64,000 nt of DNA from Paracyclopina nana (Eukaryota > Arthropoda > Copepoda > Cyclopoida > Cyclopettidae): assembly GCA_019096065.1 (NCBI GenBank), contig JAGUCH010000005.1, positions 2,418,001 to 2,482,000 of the forward strand. Reading direction: 5' to 3'. The translations under genes were made by a program, and so were the position numbers. A model generated the notes under the pieces. The model was not told the origin of the DNA. It saw only the letters and a list, made by a program, of their open reading frames with translations, and searched no databases. This document shows positions 35,201 through 46,400 of this stretch, one piece after another; position 1 is the first letter of the stretch; every line of letters starts with the position of its first letter.

Positions 35201-38200
35201 GTTCAGCTATGTTGCCATTAGGTCAAAAGAAAGCTGCTTTTATTGTAGGAGACGATGATACGAGTATTGCTTTGCGGTAGCAAAGTAATTCAGCAGCAGA
35301 TTCTTATGGGGACGACATTCCTTACTTGGTAAAACAAAAGCTTGAGATTTGTTTTTCTAAGAATAAGCTTCACTTAACAAACGAGTGCCATTTTTTTGCT
35401 GAACAATGCTAGGAATGTGTAGCCTACATAAGTGATATGGGCTCTGACAGTGCAATACCTTATAACAAATATCCCATAAATGTCATAGTCAGTTTGCATC
35501 AAATATTGGACCATTTTTTTAGGAAGATGAAAATTGCCGGCCCACTCATTTCCATTTTGAAAACTGAACTTGGTTGTTTGTGCCAAAGTTTTGCCCATTT
35601 TTTGAAGGAAGTTGCAGAAGTTCAAAGGAACCCATAGTTACAAAAACATGCTGCTTGCTGATGGTGTAGGATATTCTCCATATCTTGAGAATGGCTCATT
35701 ATCTTCCGCGTCTTTGATCGTGGCTTGGTTACGGTTGTTATCGGTTCTTATTTACTGACATCGCAACCTCGTCAGTAAATAAGAACCGATAACAACCGCA
35801 ACCATGCTACGATCAAAGACGCGGAAGATAATGAGCCAATATGTAAAAATAGATCCCGAGTTCAACACCGATGATGTTGATGACTAGTGAGCCTTAATAG
35901 ACATACTGTGTATTATCTCTGCTTTTTTCACTTTCTTTGCCTTTTATTGTAATGGCCTCGCGACGATATGTACAATACAAATGGGTGCGATGATTGCATC
36001 TCGTCGAATAATGTTTCTTCAGGCAATGGCAGCTGCATGCACCGATATGTATAGCATTATATTATATGGATATGTCAAGGTGTTTCCCATTTATTCCACT
36101 TATGGGAAATAACGTTGACATTCCCTCTAATTAGAGCCGAGATGAGGAGAGGAGGAAAGTTGCCAGGATTGTTATTATGCTTTGGGTTTGAAAAGTGAGG
36201 CCATAGGACTGTAGGCATGTTTGCTGTCCATTTTTTGTGTGGTCAACATTGAGGAGGATATTGTATGTCTCTTTCTCAAAAAGAAAAGTTGATAGATTAG
36301 GCCATAGACTATTCAAGGAGGTTGTGCTCATTTTGAGTGGGTAAAATGCTTCCTTTAGGTTGGGTACTACTCAATTCTTTGACAGCAAAAAGCCTTTGAT
36401 CAGGCTGCTCAAACTTCTCCTCCTTCTTTGCATAGAGTAATTTGGCCCATTTGAAATTCGGTTTTTATGGGCCCGAGGATGGCTCGTATATCTTGCTATA
36501 TGCACTTTAAAGAGGCTGTTGATTCCCTTTTTCAGAGCCCTTCGACGCTGCCTCGTGGCTGCTGGTTGGACTTGCAGCCGTGCAAATCTCAGCATTTTCG
36601 ATATTTCTGTTCGAATGGCTAAGCCCTGCTGGCTATGACATGAAGGTAAAGATGGAGGATTTTTTGCCAGATGTTTTTTGGAGGTAGTTTTGGTGGAATC
36701 AGCCATCAATCAGGCTCACTTCACTGAATCAGCTTTGCTTTATTTGGTGCTTTCATTACTGCGAAAAAACGCGAGTAGTATATATCCTCTCTATATATGA
36801 AGCCTATTTTTGTTATTTCAGACTGCCCCGAGCCCTGAGCACAAATTCTCCTTATTCAGGACTTACTGGCTGGTATGGGCTTTGTTGTTTCAAGCTCCGG
36901 TCAACATGGATTGTCCAAGAGCCTTCACCGCAAGGTTTATGGCTTCTGTGTGGGCCTTGTTTGCGGTCGTTTTTCTTGCCATCTACACAGCTTCGCTGGC
37001 GTCTTTCATGATTACGCGCGAGGAATGGGATAATTTTATTGGACTGGATGACCACAGGGTGAGGCCACTTAATAAATCCGGAGCAATAAATAGACCATCT
37101 TTTTAATTGCGCACAACATACTGAGCATGCTTAAAAGTAATTTATTCAGCTCTCCAATCCACAAACTGTGAAACCTTCGCTGAGATTTGGTACCGTGCCC
37201 TGGACGCACACTGAGGAAGTGATACGCAGAAAGTTCCCAGATATGCACTTGCACATGAGGTCGTTCAACAAGATGAACGTGATGGAGGGCATATCTGCTG
37301 TGAAACGAGGGTAAGCCAACTAACTATTATAGATATGGTTAAAGCCATAGTTATAATTTCAATTTTAAGGGAATTGGATGCTTTCGTGTATGATGCCACC
37401 GTATTGGAATACTTAGTTGCTCAAGACGAGGAATGCAAATTGCTCACAGTTGGTGCTTGGCATGCGATGACTGGTTATGGAGCAGCATTTCCCAGAAACT
37501 CCAAGCATTTCCACAATTTCAATAGGAAAATCATGGATTACAGCGAGAACGGTAGTAGCAATTCGAGAGCAAAAAGGTGGAGATGATTGATGTCATTTTG
37601 ATTGCAGGTGATTTGGAGCGACTTCGTCGATTCTGGCTGACGGGCACGTGCAATCCCAAAAAGGAGGAGAAAAAGGCCAGTGAGCCTCTGGCCCCTGAGC
37701 AATTTCTGTCAGCCTTCTTCCTTTTATTATGTGGGATCCTTTTGGCCGTCGGCCTTATGGGCATCGAGCATGGCTACGTCAAGTGGATTCGTGGCGGCGT
37801 TGTCAAAACGGATCAAGCTGGCTGCTGCGCGCTTGTCAGCATCGTAAGCAATCGGAGACCTTGAGCCTCATATGCGTCAATTTATGTGATTACTTCAGAG
37901 TGTGGGCAAAACGTTGAACTTTCGGGGCACCGTGTTCGAGGCCTCGGAGATGCTCAAAAATCACCGTTGCAAAGACCCCATTTGTGACACTCATCTGTGG
38001 AAAGTCAAGCATGAATTGGATATGGCGAAATTGAAAATGAGGTCGCTCGAGGCTGAATTGATTTCGAAGGGCATCACTCCGGCCACCGCAGCCCTGGAGG
38101 ATTCTTCCATTTTTGATGACGACGACCAAAATCCTGAGTTGGAGCGCGAGAACGAGGAGGAGGACATATTGTCGCAAAACGAGTGAGTAGCTATAAAACT

Positions 38201-40344
38201 CGTAGTGCTTCAAAGGTTGCGAGAGTAGATACAGTCAAGTTCCCTCTTTTCCCCCATCTTATGATTCCCTGGCTATATGCTGCAGTAGCCCGGTATACAT
38301 ATGTGATTTGAAAGTTTTAATTAGAACCTAATCCCCCTCTTTGGTTAACTAATCACTTTAGTAGCTATCCGTCTTGGCAGAGCACACCAAGTTTCGTCTA
38401 CATATCATTTTTCTGTCTTACCTCTCCTCATAATGATTATTGGGCAGTTTGGCATGGAAAAAAAGCAGATTGCTCCTACTACCATGGATAGCTTCCAAGT
38501 GCCGATTCATTGCCAAACCAGACGAGAGCTATGGGCAAAAATTCCATTTCAAGACGTAAGTAAACTAAGCCTCTTTTCACCGCCACATTGTTGCGCTCTG
38601 TGGATTTTTCGCCTTCTTCTCTCTTCCATTTTTACTTTTTTTTTGCTGTCTGTGTGCATGATGGTCCGTCCTAGAGTCAGGAAAAGTTGTAGTACGTGTT
38701 TTTCCCTCCTCCCCAAGACGACGAGTATAGCTTTAGTATACCAGTTGTAGTGGGATATATACTACCACTACAAGTAAGAATAAAAAAGTAAGGCTGGAAA
38801 GTTGAGGCAAAGAAAAGTTGGCATCATCTGAGTCTCACTTCCAAAAACGACAAATTGCGCTATCACTACTATACTCCTTCTTGTCTGTATTGTGCTGCTG
38901 TAGTACAAGCAAGCTTTTCCTGGTAAAAACCAAGTGGCCTTTTCACAACACTACTGCCGTACATGTCATTTTTTCCCTGACAGCATCCAATGCTTGTTGT
39001 CGTCGTTTAGGCTCCTCCTGACAAAAAGGAGACTTTTATAAGGAGTACTTCGTGTGGAATGTTGCCTGATCGTGCGCATACGTACTTGCAAAGTTGGCAC
39101 CAAACAAAAAGTTGGACAATTGCCTCAAGACTGCAAAACCTATTCTTAGCGGCTAGTCTAATTGATACATGGCTAAAGTTAGGATAAGAATGTTTTTCTC
39201 CTGCAATATAACATATACAGCAGAAAGTGTCTAGTCTTTTTTACAGAAGCCATAAAACTTGTTGACCACCAAACTGTAAATCCTGTGCGTCGCCCAGCTG
39301 TCTGTATTTGTAGTATCTTACACTTAGTGCAAAAGATGCCGAAATGCCATAGTTTTGAGGATACTGAAAACTCTCATTTATCTCCGTGCACGATCGCTGC
39401 AGTTGACATATTCTTCGGTATAATCTGCAGTAAAGGCTGTTAACAATGGGTAATTTGAAGGACGACAAAAAAGGCAGGCATGTCTGCAAAGCTCCTGTGC
39501 TGCTCAGTGTAGCATCCAGTGATTGCTCATGTGGAGGGAAGTCATGTCCGTTTTTTCACCAGCCTCCTTTTGTGAGGACGAAGAACCAGACTCTAATTCC
39601 TTGTGGATAATGATTTTCTCAATCTGGCAAGCTACCCAAGGAGCACGCTATGCATTGTAGCCGTAAAAGTCTGCTGCTGCTTCTTTTGGCGAAAGTTTTT
39701 ATTTGTGGCCTTCTCCGGCGGCAGCAGCAGCAGCTTTTGCAACTGTGATACTACTCTTTTTGTCTTTTCATTCGCGAGCATTGCGGCTGCTTGAGGAAGT
39801 TTTCTGCTGTGCCTCCACAAAGGCCATCTTGGCCTTCAATACTTCTCCTCGGAAGCTGTAGCATACATAGTGCGGCAATATATACCGAAAACAGTAGATT
39901 AAATGAAGAGGTGGATAGTGCCCATGTTTGCTGATAAATCCTTTTTCATTTTGCGGTAGGACTCAAATTTCGTCGAGAGGCATCGTCGCTGAGGAGGAAC
40001 AACAACAAAGTGCTTCTTCCACTTCAACTCGAGGCCAGCTGGCCTCCACTTCTCCTATGGCTACTGAGGCTGCTCCCACGTCTGAGGTATGTGAGGCTCA
40101 AGGCCTGCTGCCGTGGCCACAAAGTGGGATATATATTTCTTTCGATTTTCAGCAAGCTCCTCTTCGGCTTCGAGTGGTGGTCCAGCACGGCGGCCCTCCT
40201 CCAAGAATCATTTCCAATCACTTTCGTCATCGTCGTCATGGTCATGGACATCACCACCATCATCATCATCATCCTCCGAGAGATTTACAACAACGAGTGG
40301 CGGCGGCCGTTGGAGAGGTCGCAGAAATTGAAACAGTTTTATGA
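26271..40344 (+). CDS. Nmdar2: NMDA-type ionotropic glutamate receptor, GluN2-like subunit
   Basis: Exons: 26271-26372, 26860-27079, 29248-29429, 30593-30780, 31660-31889, 31948-32149, 32265-32409, 32768-33009, 33815-33971, 34180-34363, 36536-36645, 36822-37058, 37150-37310, 37370-37551, 37608-37843, 37899-38182, 39960-40086 and 40153-40344. Phase closes throughout, giving about 1126 residues. Order: signal peptide, amino-terminal domain ([10 protein letters not shown]), S1 ([17 protein letters not shown] with the ligand Arg), M1 (about 625-645), pore loop [13 protein letters not shown]3 [11 protein letters not shown]2 ([22 protein letters not shown]), M4 and an acidic helical tail. It should pair with GluN1 as a glutamate-gated cation channel at synapses. 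The last two exons are less certain: they encode Ser/Gln-rich and His-rich sequence, and the donor of exon 16 overlaps an in-frame TGA, so a 1021-residue form is possible. Introns up to 2.2 kb hold a tRNA-like sequence and a hairpin. Confidence 0.94.
26605..26677 (+). tRNA. tRNA-Lys(UUU)-like sequence, probably degenerate
   Basis: A 73-base cloverleaf starts GCCCGGCTAGCTCAGTTGGT. The D arm (GCTC/GAGC) and anticodon stem (CGAGG/CCTCG) are perfect, the anticodon is TTT, and the discriminator is G, as in animal tRNA-Lys. A run of ten T residues follows, suiting RNA polymerase III termination. Oddities are C33 in place of the near-invariant U33, a T-T mismatch in the T stem and a G-U closing pair at 1-72. 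No CCA is encoded. It sits in intron 1 of the NMDA receptor gene on the same strand. It may be a pseudogene or a tRNA-derived element. Confidence 0.6.
35693..35837. repeat. 145-bp near-perfect inverted repeat (hairpin) in an NMDA receptor intron
   Basis: A 67-base left arm (35693-35759) and a 67-base right arm (35771-35837) are reverse complements except at three positions, one of which is a G-U wobble in RNA. The loop is 11 bases. The outer ends are GGCTC/GAGCC, and AAT flanks both sides. It could be a short MITE/foldback element with an AAT target duplication, or a transcribed hairpin feeding small-RNA pathways. It lies in intron 10 of the receptor gene. Confidence 0.93.
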
Positions 40345-40387
40345 TCTCATTCTCGTCAGCTGTGATAGACATATACACGACTAAAGT

Positions 40388-40393
40388 TTTATT
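40388..40393 (-). terminator. AATAAA poly(A) signal for the minus-strand coiled-coil gene
   Basis: The minus strand reads GCAAATAAAAC about 100 bases after the stop codon of the gene ending at 40495. It lies only 45-50 bases from the stop of the opposing NMDA receptor gene, so the two 3' UTRs probably overlap. Confidence 0.5.
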
Positions 40394-40494
40394 TGCTCAC
40401 AATACAGTGAAAAGCACATTTAATTCCTTGTGTGTAAAAGCTACAATACTCTTTTAACCCTCAATTATTATAGTACACGCTCGTGACGTCACTC

Positions 40495-43400
40495 CTAGTC
40501 GAGCTCCCTGGAAGCGTTGCGAGTGTTGCGAATGAGCTTACTGATTCGAGCCACATCTGCAAAAAAGCATGAAGTACAAGGTGAAATGCTATCAAAGGGG
40601 CGGCGGTCCATTTGTCCAGTCAAGTGAAATTGTCCTCAACTCGTGAATCACTGAGCTCGCAGACTGGTTAAAAAAGCTTCGTTGTGGCTGCGAGGAGTAA
40701 GGGCACGTGTTGTTACTGCTGAATACTCTGTACGTCAACAAGGCAACGAAGACCAAAGCTGCCATGCAGGCAATTAGCAGGGGAAACGAGGGCCGATTAA
40801 CCCTCGCAAATGCAATTGGCTTCTTGGCCTCGATGAGGTCGGTGGGTAGTGCTTTTGGGCTGCTGTAGACCACGAGGAGACGATCTGCAAGGAATTTGTC
40901 ACACAGCTGGACAAATGGACCAAAAATGAGGCTCATTTGAGCACGAGCCAAATTTGACGACGAGCCAAATCGACCACAGTTGACGGCGAATTAGCTATAC
41001 CTTTGAGGGCTTCCACACGGAGGCTGGAGTCGTCCTCCTTCCACGCAGCCTCAGTATTGATCAGGAGTCGGTATTGCCAACCTGAGGTCAGCTGGTCGGG
41101 CGTCCTCAACTCTTCGTCCTCTTCGTCCTCCTCGGAGCTGCTACTTGACGAGGAGCTGCTGCTGCTGCTGGTGCTGATGCTTCGCTTGCTCTCAATCTTG
41201 TTGCGGATCCATGCATAATTGTTGCCAATGTTGGGCCCAATCAGCCAGCTGCGTTCGGCCTTCTTGAAGAATAAGTACATTTCGCCATTGTCCAATTTGT
41301 AGGCTGGACGCCCATCGTGGCTGCCCATCGACCTATAGACGCCAATGCAGGCGGATTGGTGCTCCAAGGCTTGACCTTCTGAGTATAATATGACAGTGTA
41401 TCCTCCTGGGAAAAAATGGGAAAGAAAATTAATTCTCGCGTGTAGAGTTGGCAGAATTGACTGCCAAGAGCAACAAGATACCATAGAAAATGATGAGAAG
41501 CCAAAAGTTCCCGATTCTGCGCATATGTGTAATGTAATATAATGTGCGCAAATTCTGCAAGAAATCTTGCGACTGCAACGATGACTCGGCAAAAAAGAAG
41601 AGGGCCACTATAAATTAGTTCAGGATGTTGCAGCTCTCTAATGTATTCAAGAGGCCTCAAATGTATTTACTTCTTAGAGGGATTTTTTTTTGCATTTCAA
41701 CCAGCTGCCCTGCTTGGCATGATTTTTTCAGACACTTTTCTCATTTGCCAGCATTCTTCGGTGGTCTTAGGAATTCTGGCTCCACATTTTTTGTCCTTGA
41801 AAGGTCACACAGACAGAAGCAGCAGCGCTAGTAAGGTTGCTGATGCCAGCCATGGTGGCCAAAATTAGCCGGTTTTTTGCGACGTGCTCTAGCTGCTCGA
41901 ATTTCCAAGTAATTTTAACAAAGTTTAGGGGAGAGAGAAAAAGTTGGGCCATTACTGAAATAAGGTTGACTGCAAAAATGGAAACTACTTTCAGAAATGC
42001 TGCTGCTGCTGCTTCTTGGGAACATTTTCACATTTTAGGTGCCAGCCAAAGTGCACAAACCATGACGACGAAAAGGCAGAGGAAAAAAGGAATAAATATT
42101 GGAAAGCAAAAAAATAACAAGGAGAAAAATCTCAAAAGTAAGATTAAAAACTCTGGTGCTTCCCTCTTTTCCGGCCCTGGCTTTAGAGCCAGCAAAAAGT
42201 TAAAATGGGGCTTCTATTGGGAAAAGCCACCACGTTCCAAAATAACGCCAAACTGTGAAAAAATCACACGCGCAATTGAATTGAGAGAATGCATCACCCA
42301 GGGCTTTTTGCTGCTCGTTTTCAATATAAAATGCATTTGGCCAACATCTTTAAGCAATGGATCTACAAAATGCACACAATTTGTTGGACAAAGCGATGAA
42401 GGAGAAAAAGAGAAAGCCCTGCGGAAAATACAATTTTTTCCCTTCTCTCGAAGCGCTCTCGAGAATTTAATTTCACCTGCCAATAAAAAATAGGTTAATC
42501 TTCGATCTGCGGCTAATTTCTATCGTCAATCCTCGGGACACGCGTCCTATATAGACGGCTGAACAGGAAAATTGACAGTTCACAGTCAGCTAAAAAAACC
42601 GGACCAGTTAAAACACCACATAAAACGCAAGCCTGAGTTTTTTGCTCTGGCCTTAAACCGTTAACTGATGGTGGGACTTTTTTGCAAGAGTTTTTCCCAC
42701 CGTGGCCTGGATGGTAGCACAAACCATCATCATGCTCCGAACCCTAAAAGGAACACTCAATTTCTGCGGTAGCAGCCTAAGCAGCAGCCCAAATTTCACC
42801 TAAAGAGAACATTTTTGACCACGGCCACGGGAATTCGATTAGCATGCTCCACTAATTAGCCTTCACTAACAATCGAGCAATCTGTCCATGAAATGCAAAA
42901 AATGGTATAGTGTAGAAGCAGGAAAAACGCAACATTTACCTCGATCGAGGTGGCGCCACAAGTCAAAGTTTGCAGCGCCACCTTTGGGGATAATTTGTGA
43001 ACAAAATAAAATGAGGCACACTTACGCAGAGTTCCATAAACAGGCATGATGATGTTCCATAAATCGTTGCAGTTCGAGTCCAGGAGAGATTCTGCAAATG
43101 ATGAGAGTTTACTAGGTAGAAGTAGTAGAAGTGGGGAATTTGGTGGTGCTGTGGTAGTAGTAGCTAGTGTCAGATTCCGAATTAACAGCAACACCACCGA
43201 CGTTCTTCGAAGGGCAGCAGCAAAACAGCCTTGAAATTTTGGGTCCTTTGCTCACCTTACCTACAGAGTGAGAATAAGAAAAAAGGCAGCTGTGCAGCAG
43301 AGATTGAAAAGAAATGATCATCATCATCTGTGGTCATCAACAACAACTTTCTTTCACATGCCAGACTCAAAGAAAGGAGGGAAACCCAACCTAGGCCTTT

Positions 43401-46400
43401 TTGTGCCAGATCACTCTGATGCCATAGATTACTTAGCAGAATGGTGGCTAAAAAACCTCTTATCCTTTCTTCACAGTCTTTTATGACTTTTGTGGTCAGT
43501 AAAAAAGGAGGCTTTGCTTGCTGCTACTACTTGCTTGCTAAAGCTCAGTGATTTACTAACTACATTTGCTCAGAAAATTACTGGATACATCTATATGGAG
43601 AAGAAAATCTTTCCTCTGGCCTGGCATGGTCAATCTCATTTTTAGCTTTTTTTCCACTCTCCAAGAAGAAAGAAAGTGAGTGCAAAATGGAGGAAAAGTG
43701 AAAGGAGAGATAGAGAAAGAAGCTCAAGAGTATTCCCACCACTTCTCTACTTTGCATTTACCATATACCTATACTAATATTAGAGCTAAGCTGATTAGAA
43801 TCAAGTCTCCATTCGGCAAGGACTTTTTTAAAGGCACTGCTGGCTGGCCTTCATTTTTTTTGGCTTGCTGCTTATTTTTGCCAACTTTTTGTGAGTAATA
43901 TTGCTAGAGAGTGATAATTACCAATTTTTGTGATTCTTTCCTTGGTGAACTGGGCATCTGAATCTCTCCTGTTGTCAACCGTGTCAATGCTGCGTTGATG
44001 CCTTTCATCCACGATTCGAAGCTCAGCATTAAGAGCGCCGTGTTCTTTCATGACTTGGCCATATTTGTTCTCCAAATCGTCAATGGTCTCCTTGATCATT
44101 TGAATGTCTTCGTTGTCTTTTTGAACAATCACCATTTTCTCGCTCAGCTCTTTGAACATTTTTTCGCTCTCTTTCGATTCTCTTATGATCAAGTTGATCC
44201 GGTTCTTCTCCGAATCAATGCCTGTTTTCAACTCTTCAGTTTTGCCCTCAAGCTCCCTTACATTATCCTCAATGGTTTCCTTGGCACGCACCAAAACCTC
44301 AATATCAGAAGCTTTCAAGTCGTCCAACTTTGCCTTGAGCGCGTCCATTTTCCTCTCAATTTCTTGGATGCTTTGTGAGTTTTTGTCAATGTCATCTTTC
44401 ACATTGACCTTGATCCGTTCAAGCAACTCCTTGTTGACTTCGCGCAAATTTTCCACGTGGCCAGCATTGACTTTGCTCTCTTCAACAACTTCGTGGAGCT
44501 TGTCTTCAACGGCCTTTGACAGCTCTTCAATTTCGTCCTTGACAGAATCTTTCAATTTTCCCTTAATCTCTTTGACTTCGTAGTCAACAGCCTCAATGGC
44601 ATCCTTGTTCTTGTTGCAGTTTTTCTTGATGTCCACCTCAAACTGGCCAATTCGATCGAGCAGCTCATCAATCCTGGACTTGCTGTCACTAGAGACGTGA
44701 TCGACTTCGTCGATGAGTTGCTCTTTTTCACGTCCCAAAACATCAACAGACTTTTTTAGGTTGTCAAGGTTACTCTTGATCTCATCAACGTCTTGGTCAT
44801 TCTTGTGGCTTTTTCCAATCAGCTCTTTCAGCTTGTCCTCCAACTCTTGTCTCACAGCCTCCAATTGGGAGTGGTTCTGCTTGATCCTCTCCTCAACCTC
44901 TTCTTTGACCTTGGCTTCGCTTTGCTGCTTGGCCTCGTCCATTCTGACCAACTTTTCATTCAAGGCCTCCACATGGCGGGCCTTTTCTTGCTGAACCATC
45001 GCAGCCTCCTCAAAGTTAACCAGTTTGGCCTGGTGCGCCATGACCATATCTTGGATTTGCTCAGCTTTGTCCTTCAAGGCTTCAACCTCCTCCTTTGCAT
45101 CTCTCAGGTCTGATTCCAAAGGAAGAATTTGCTCAGTGTGCCTCTTTATGATTTGGTTGGCTTCTTCCATTTTCTGCATGTTTCCATTGATATCGTTCTC
45201 TACATTCGATATTTGGTTCTCAATCGCTTTTGTCTTGGCATCCATTTTCTCCTTCAAGTCCTCCACATCCTGACCAACTTTTTTCTTGTTCTCGCTCAAA
45301 TCATCAATACGTTCGGTGTGATCTTTGACCTTGGCATCAGCCTTGTCCATCCTGGATCCAAGTTCATCGCAAGTTCGGTTCAGCTCGGCCAATTTGTTGA
45401 TCGTTTCCTCAGAGAATTCCTTGGCCTGATTTTCCAAGTCTTCCAATTTGCCATCAAACTTGATCTGGTTCGTCATGCATTCGTTGATTGTATCAACATT
45501 CTGGCTGGAAACACCTTCAACCTGTCTCAGAGTTTCAGTGGTCTTTTCTTGGTCCTTTTTTAGTACTTCAATCACCCCACGAATCTTTTCATTGTTCATT
45601 TCAGTGTCGTTTTTCAGAGTGTCCAAGTCATCTTGCAGCTCCTTGACCGTGGTACCAAGGGAAGATTCTTCCTCTTCAATTTTCTGGGCCTTCTTAACGT
45701 ATTCTTCATGAGCGGTCCTTAGGAAATCATCAGCCTTCTCCAAATCATTGAGTCTGCTATCAAAAAGGTCCAGTCTACCTTCGTATCCAGCCATGTTTGA
45801 TTCCAGTTCATCATCCTTTTCTTGCAGGAGTTTGATGTGGGTCTCATTGGCATTCAGCCGTTTTGTGAGAGCATCAATATTTTCAGCCTGAGTCTTCACC
45901 AAGGAATCCTGCAGAAGCTTCTCAGTGCCTTCTTTGTCCTCCAAGGCTTTGAGGTCATCGGCAAGGTCGTTGAAAAGTTTGGACTGATCATGAATTTGGG
46001 CCTCTAACTGAGACAAGCGAGCCGTATTGTCTCCAGCATCTGCAGTAAGGTCGTCCAGTTTTTCCAACTTTGACTCAACCTCGTCAAATTTCGTGTAGAC
46101 ATTGAAGGTGACATCTCCTTTCAATTGGCTTTCCAATTGAGCAATTCTGTTCTCCAGATTGCTGATCATCGCTCCATACTTTTCATTCGAGTTGAAAAGC
46201 ATTCTATTGGTCAACTCCTGAAATGAAATTCAGAACATCAAATTACTTACCAAATATTTGTTAGCTTAGATTTTCGTCTTTTTCGCGGTCTGCGGAAGGC
46301 AAACTAGTTTTGTTTACAAAAAGACAATAGGCAATTATAGCACAAAAAAGTGGCCAATTGTGGCACTTTTCGCGCAAAAATGCTGATTTCAAAGGATTTA

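Noticed and set aside
41837-42493. Plus-strand 218-residue open frame inside an intron of the coiled-coil gene
   Set aside because: It opens on a non-ATG codon, has low-complexity Lys/Ser content and no recognisable domain or splice context. It is the longest unexplained frame, so transcript data could overturn this.
43995-46007. Hydrophobic Phe/Leu/Ser-rich plus-strand open frames
   Set aside because: They are the reverse of a Glu/Lys-rich coiled-coil exon, which routinely yields membrane-like antisense frames.
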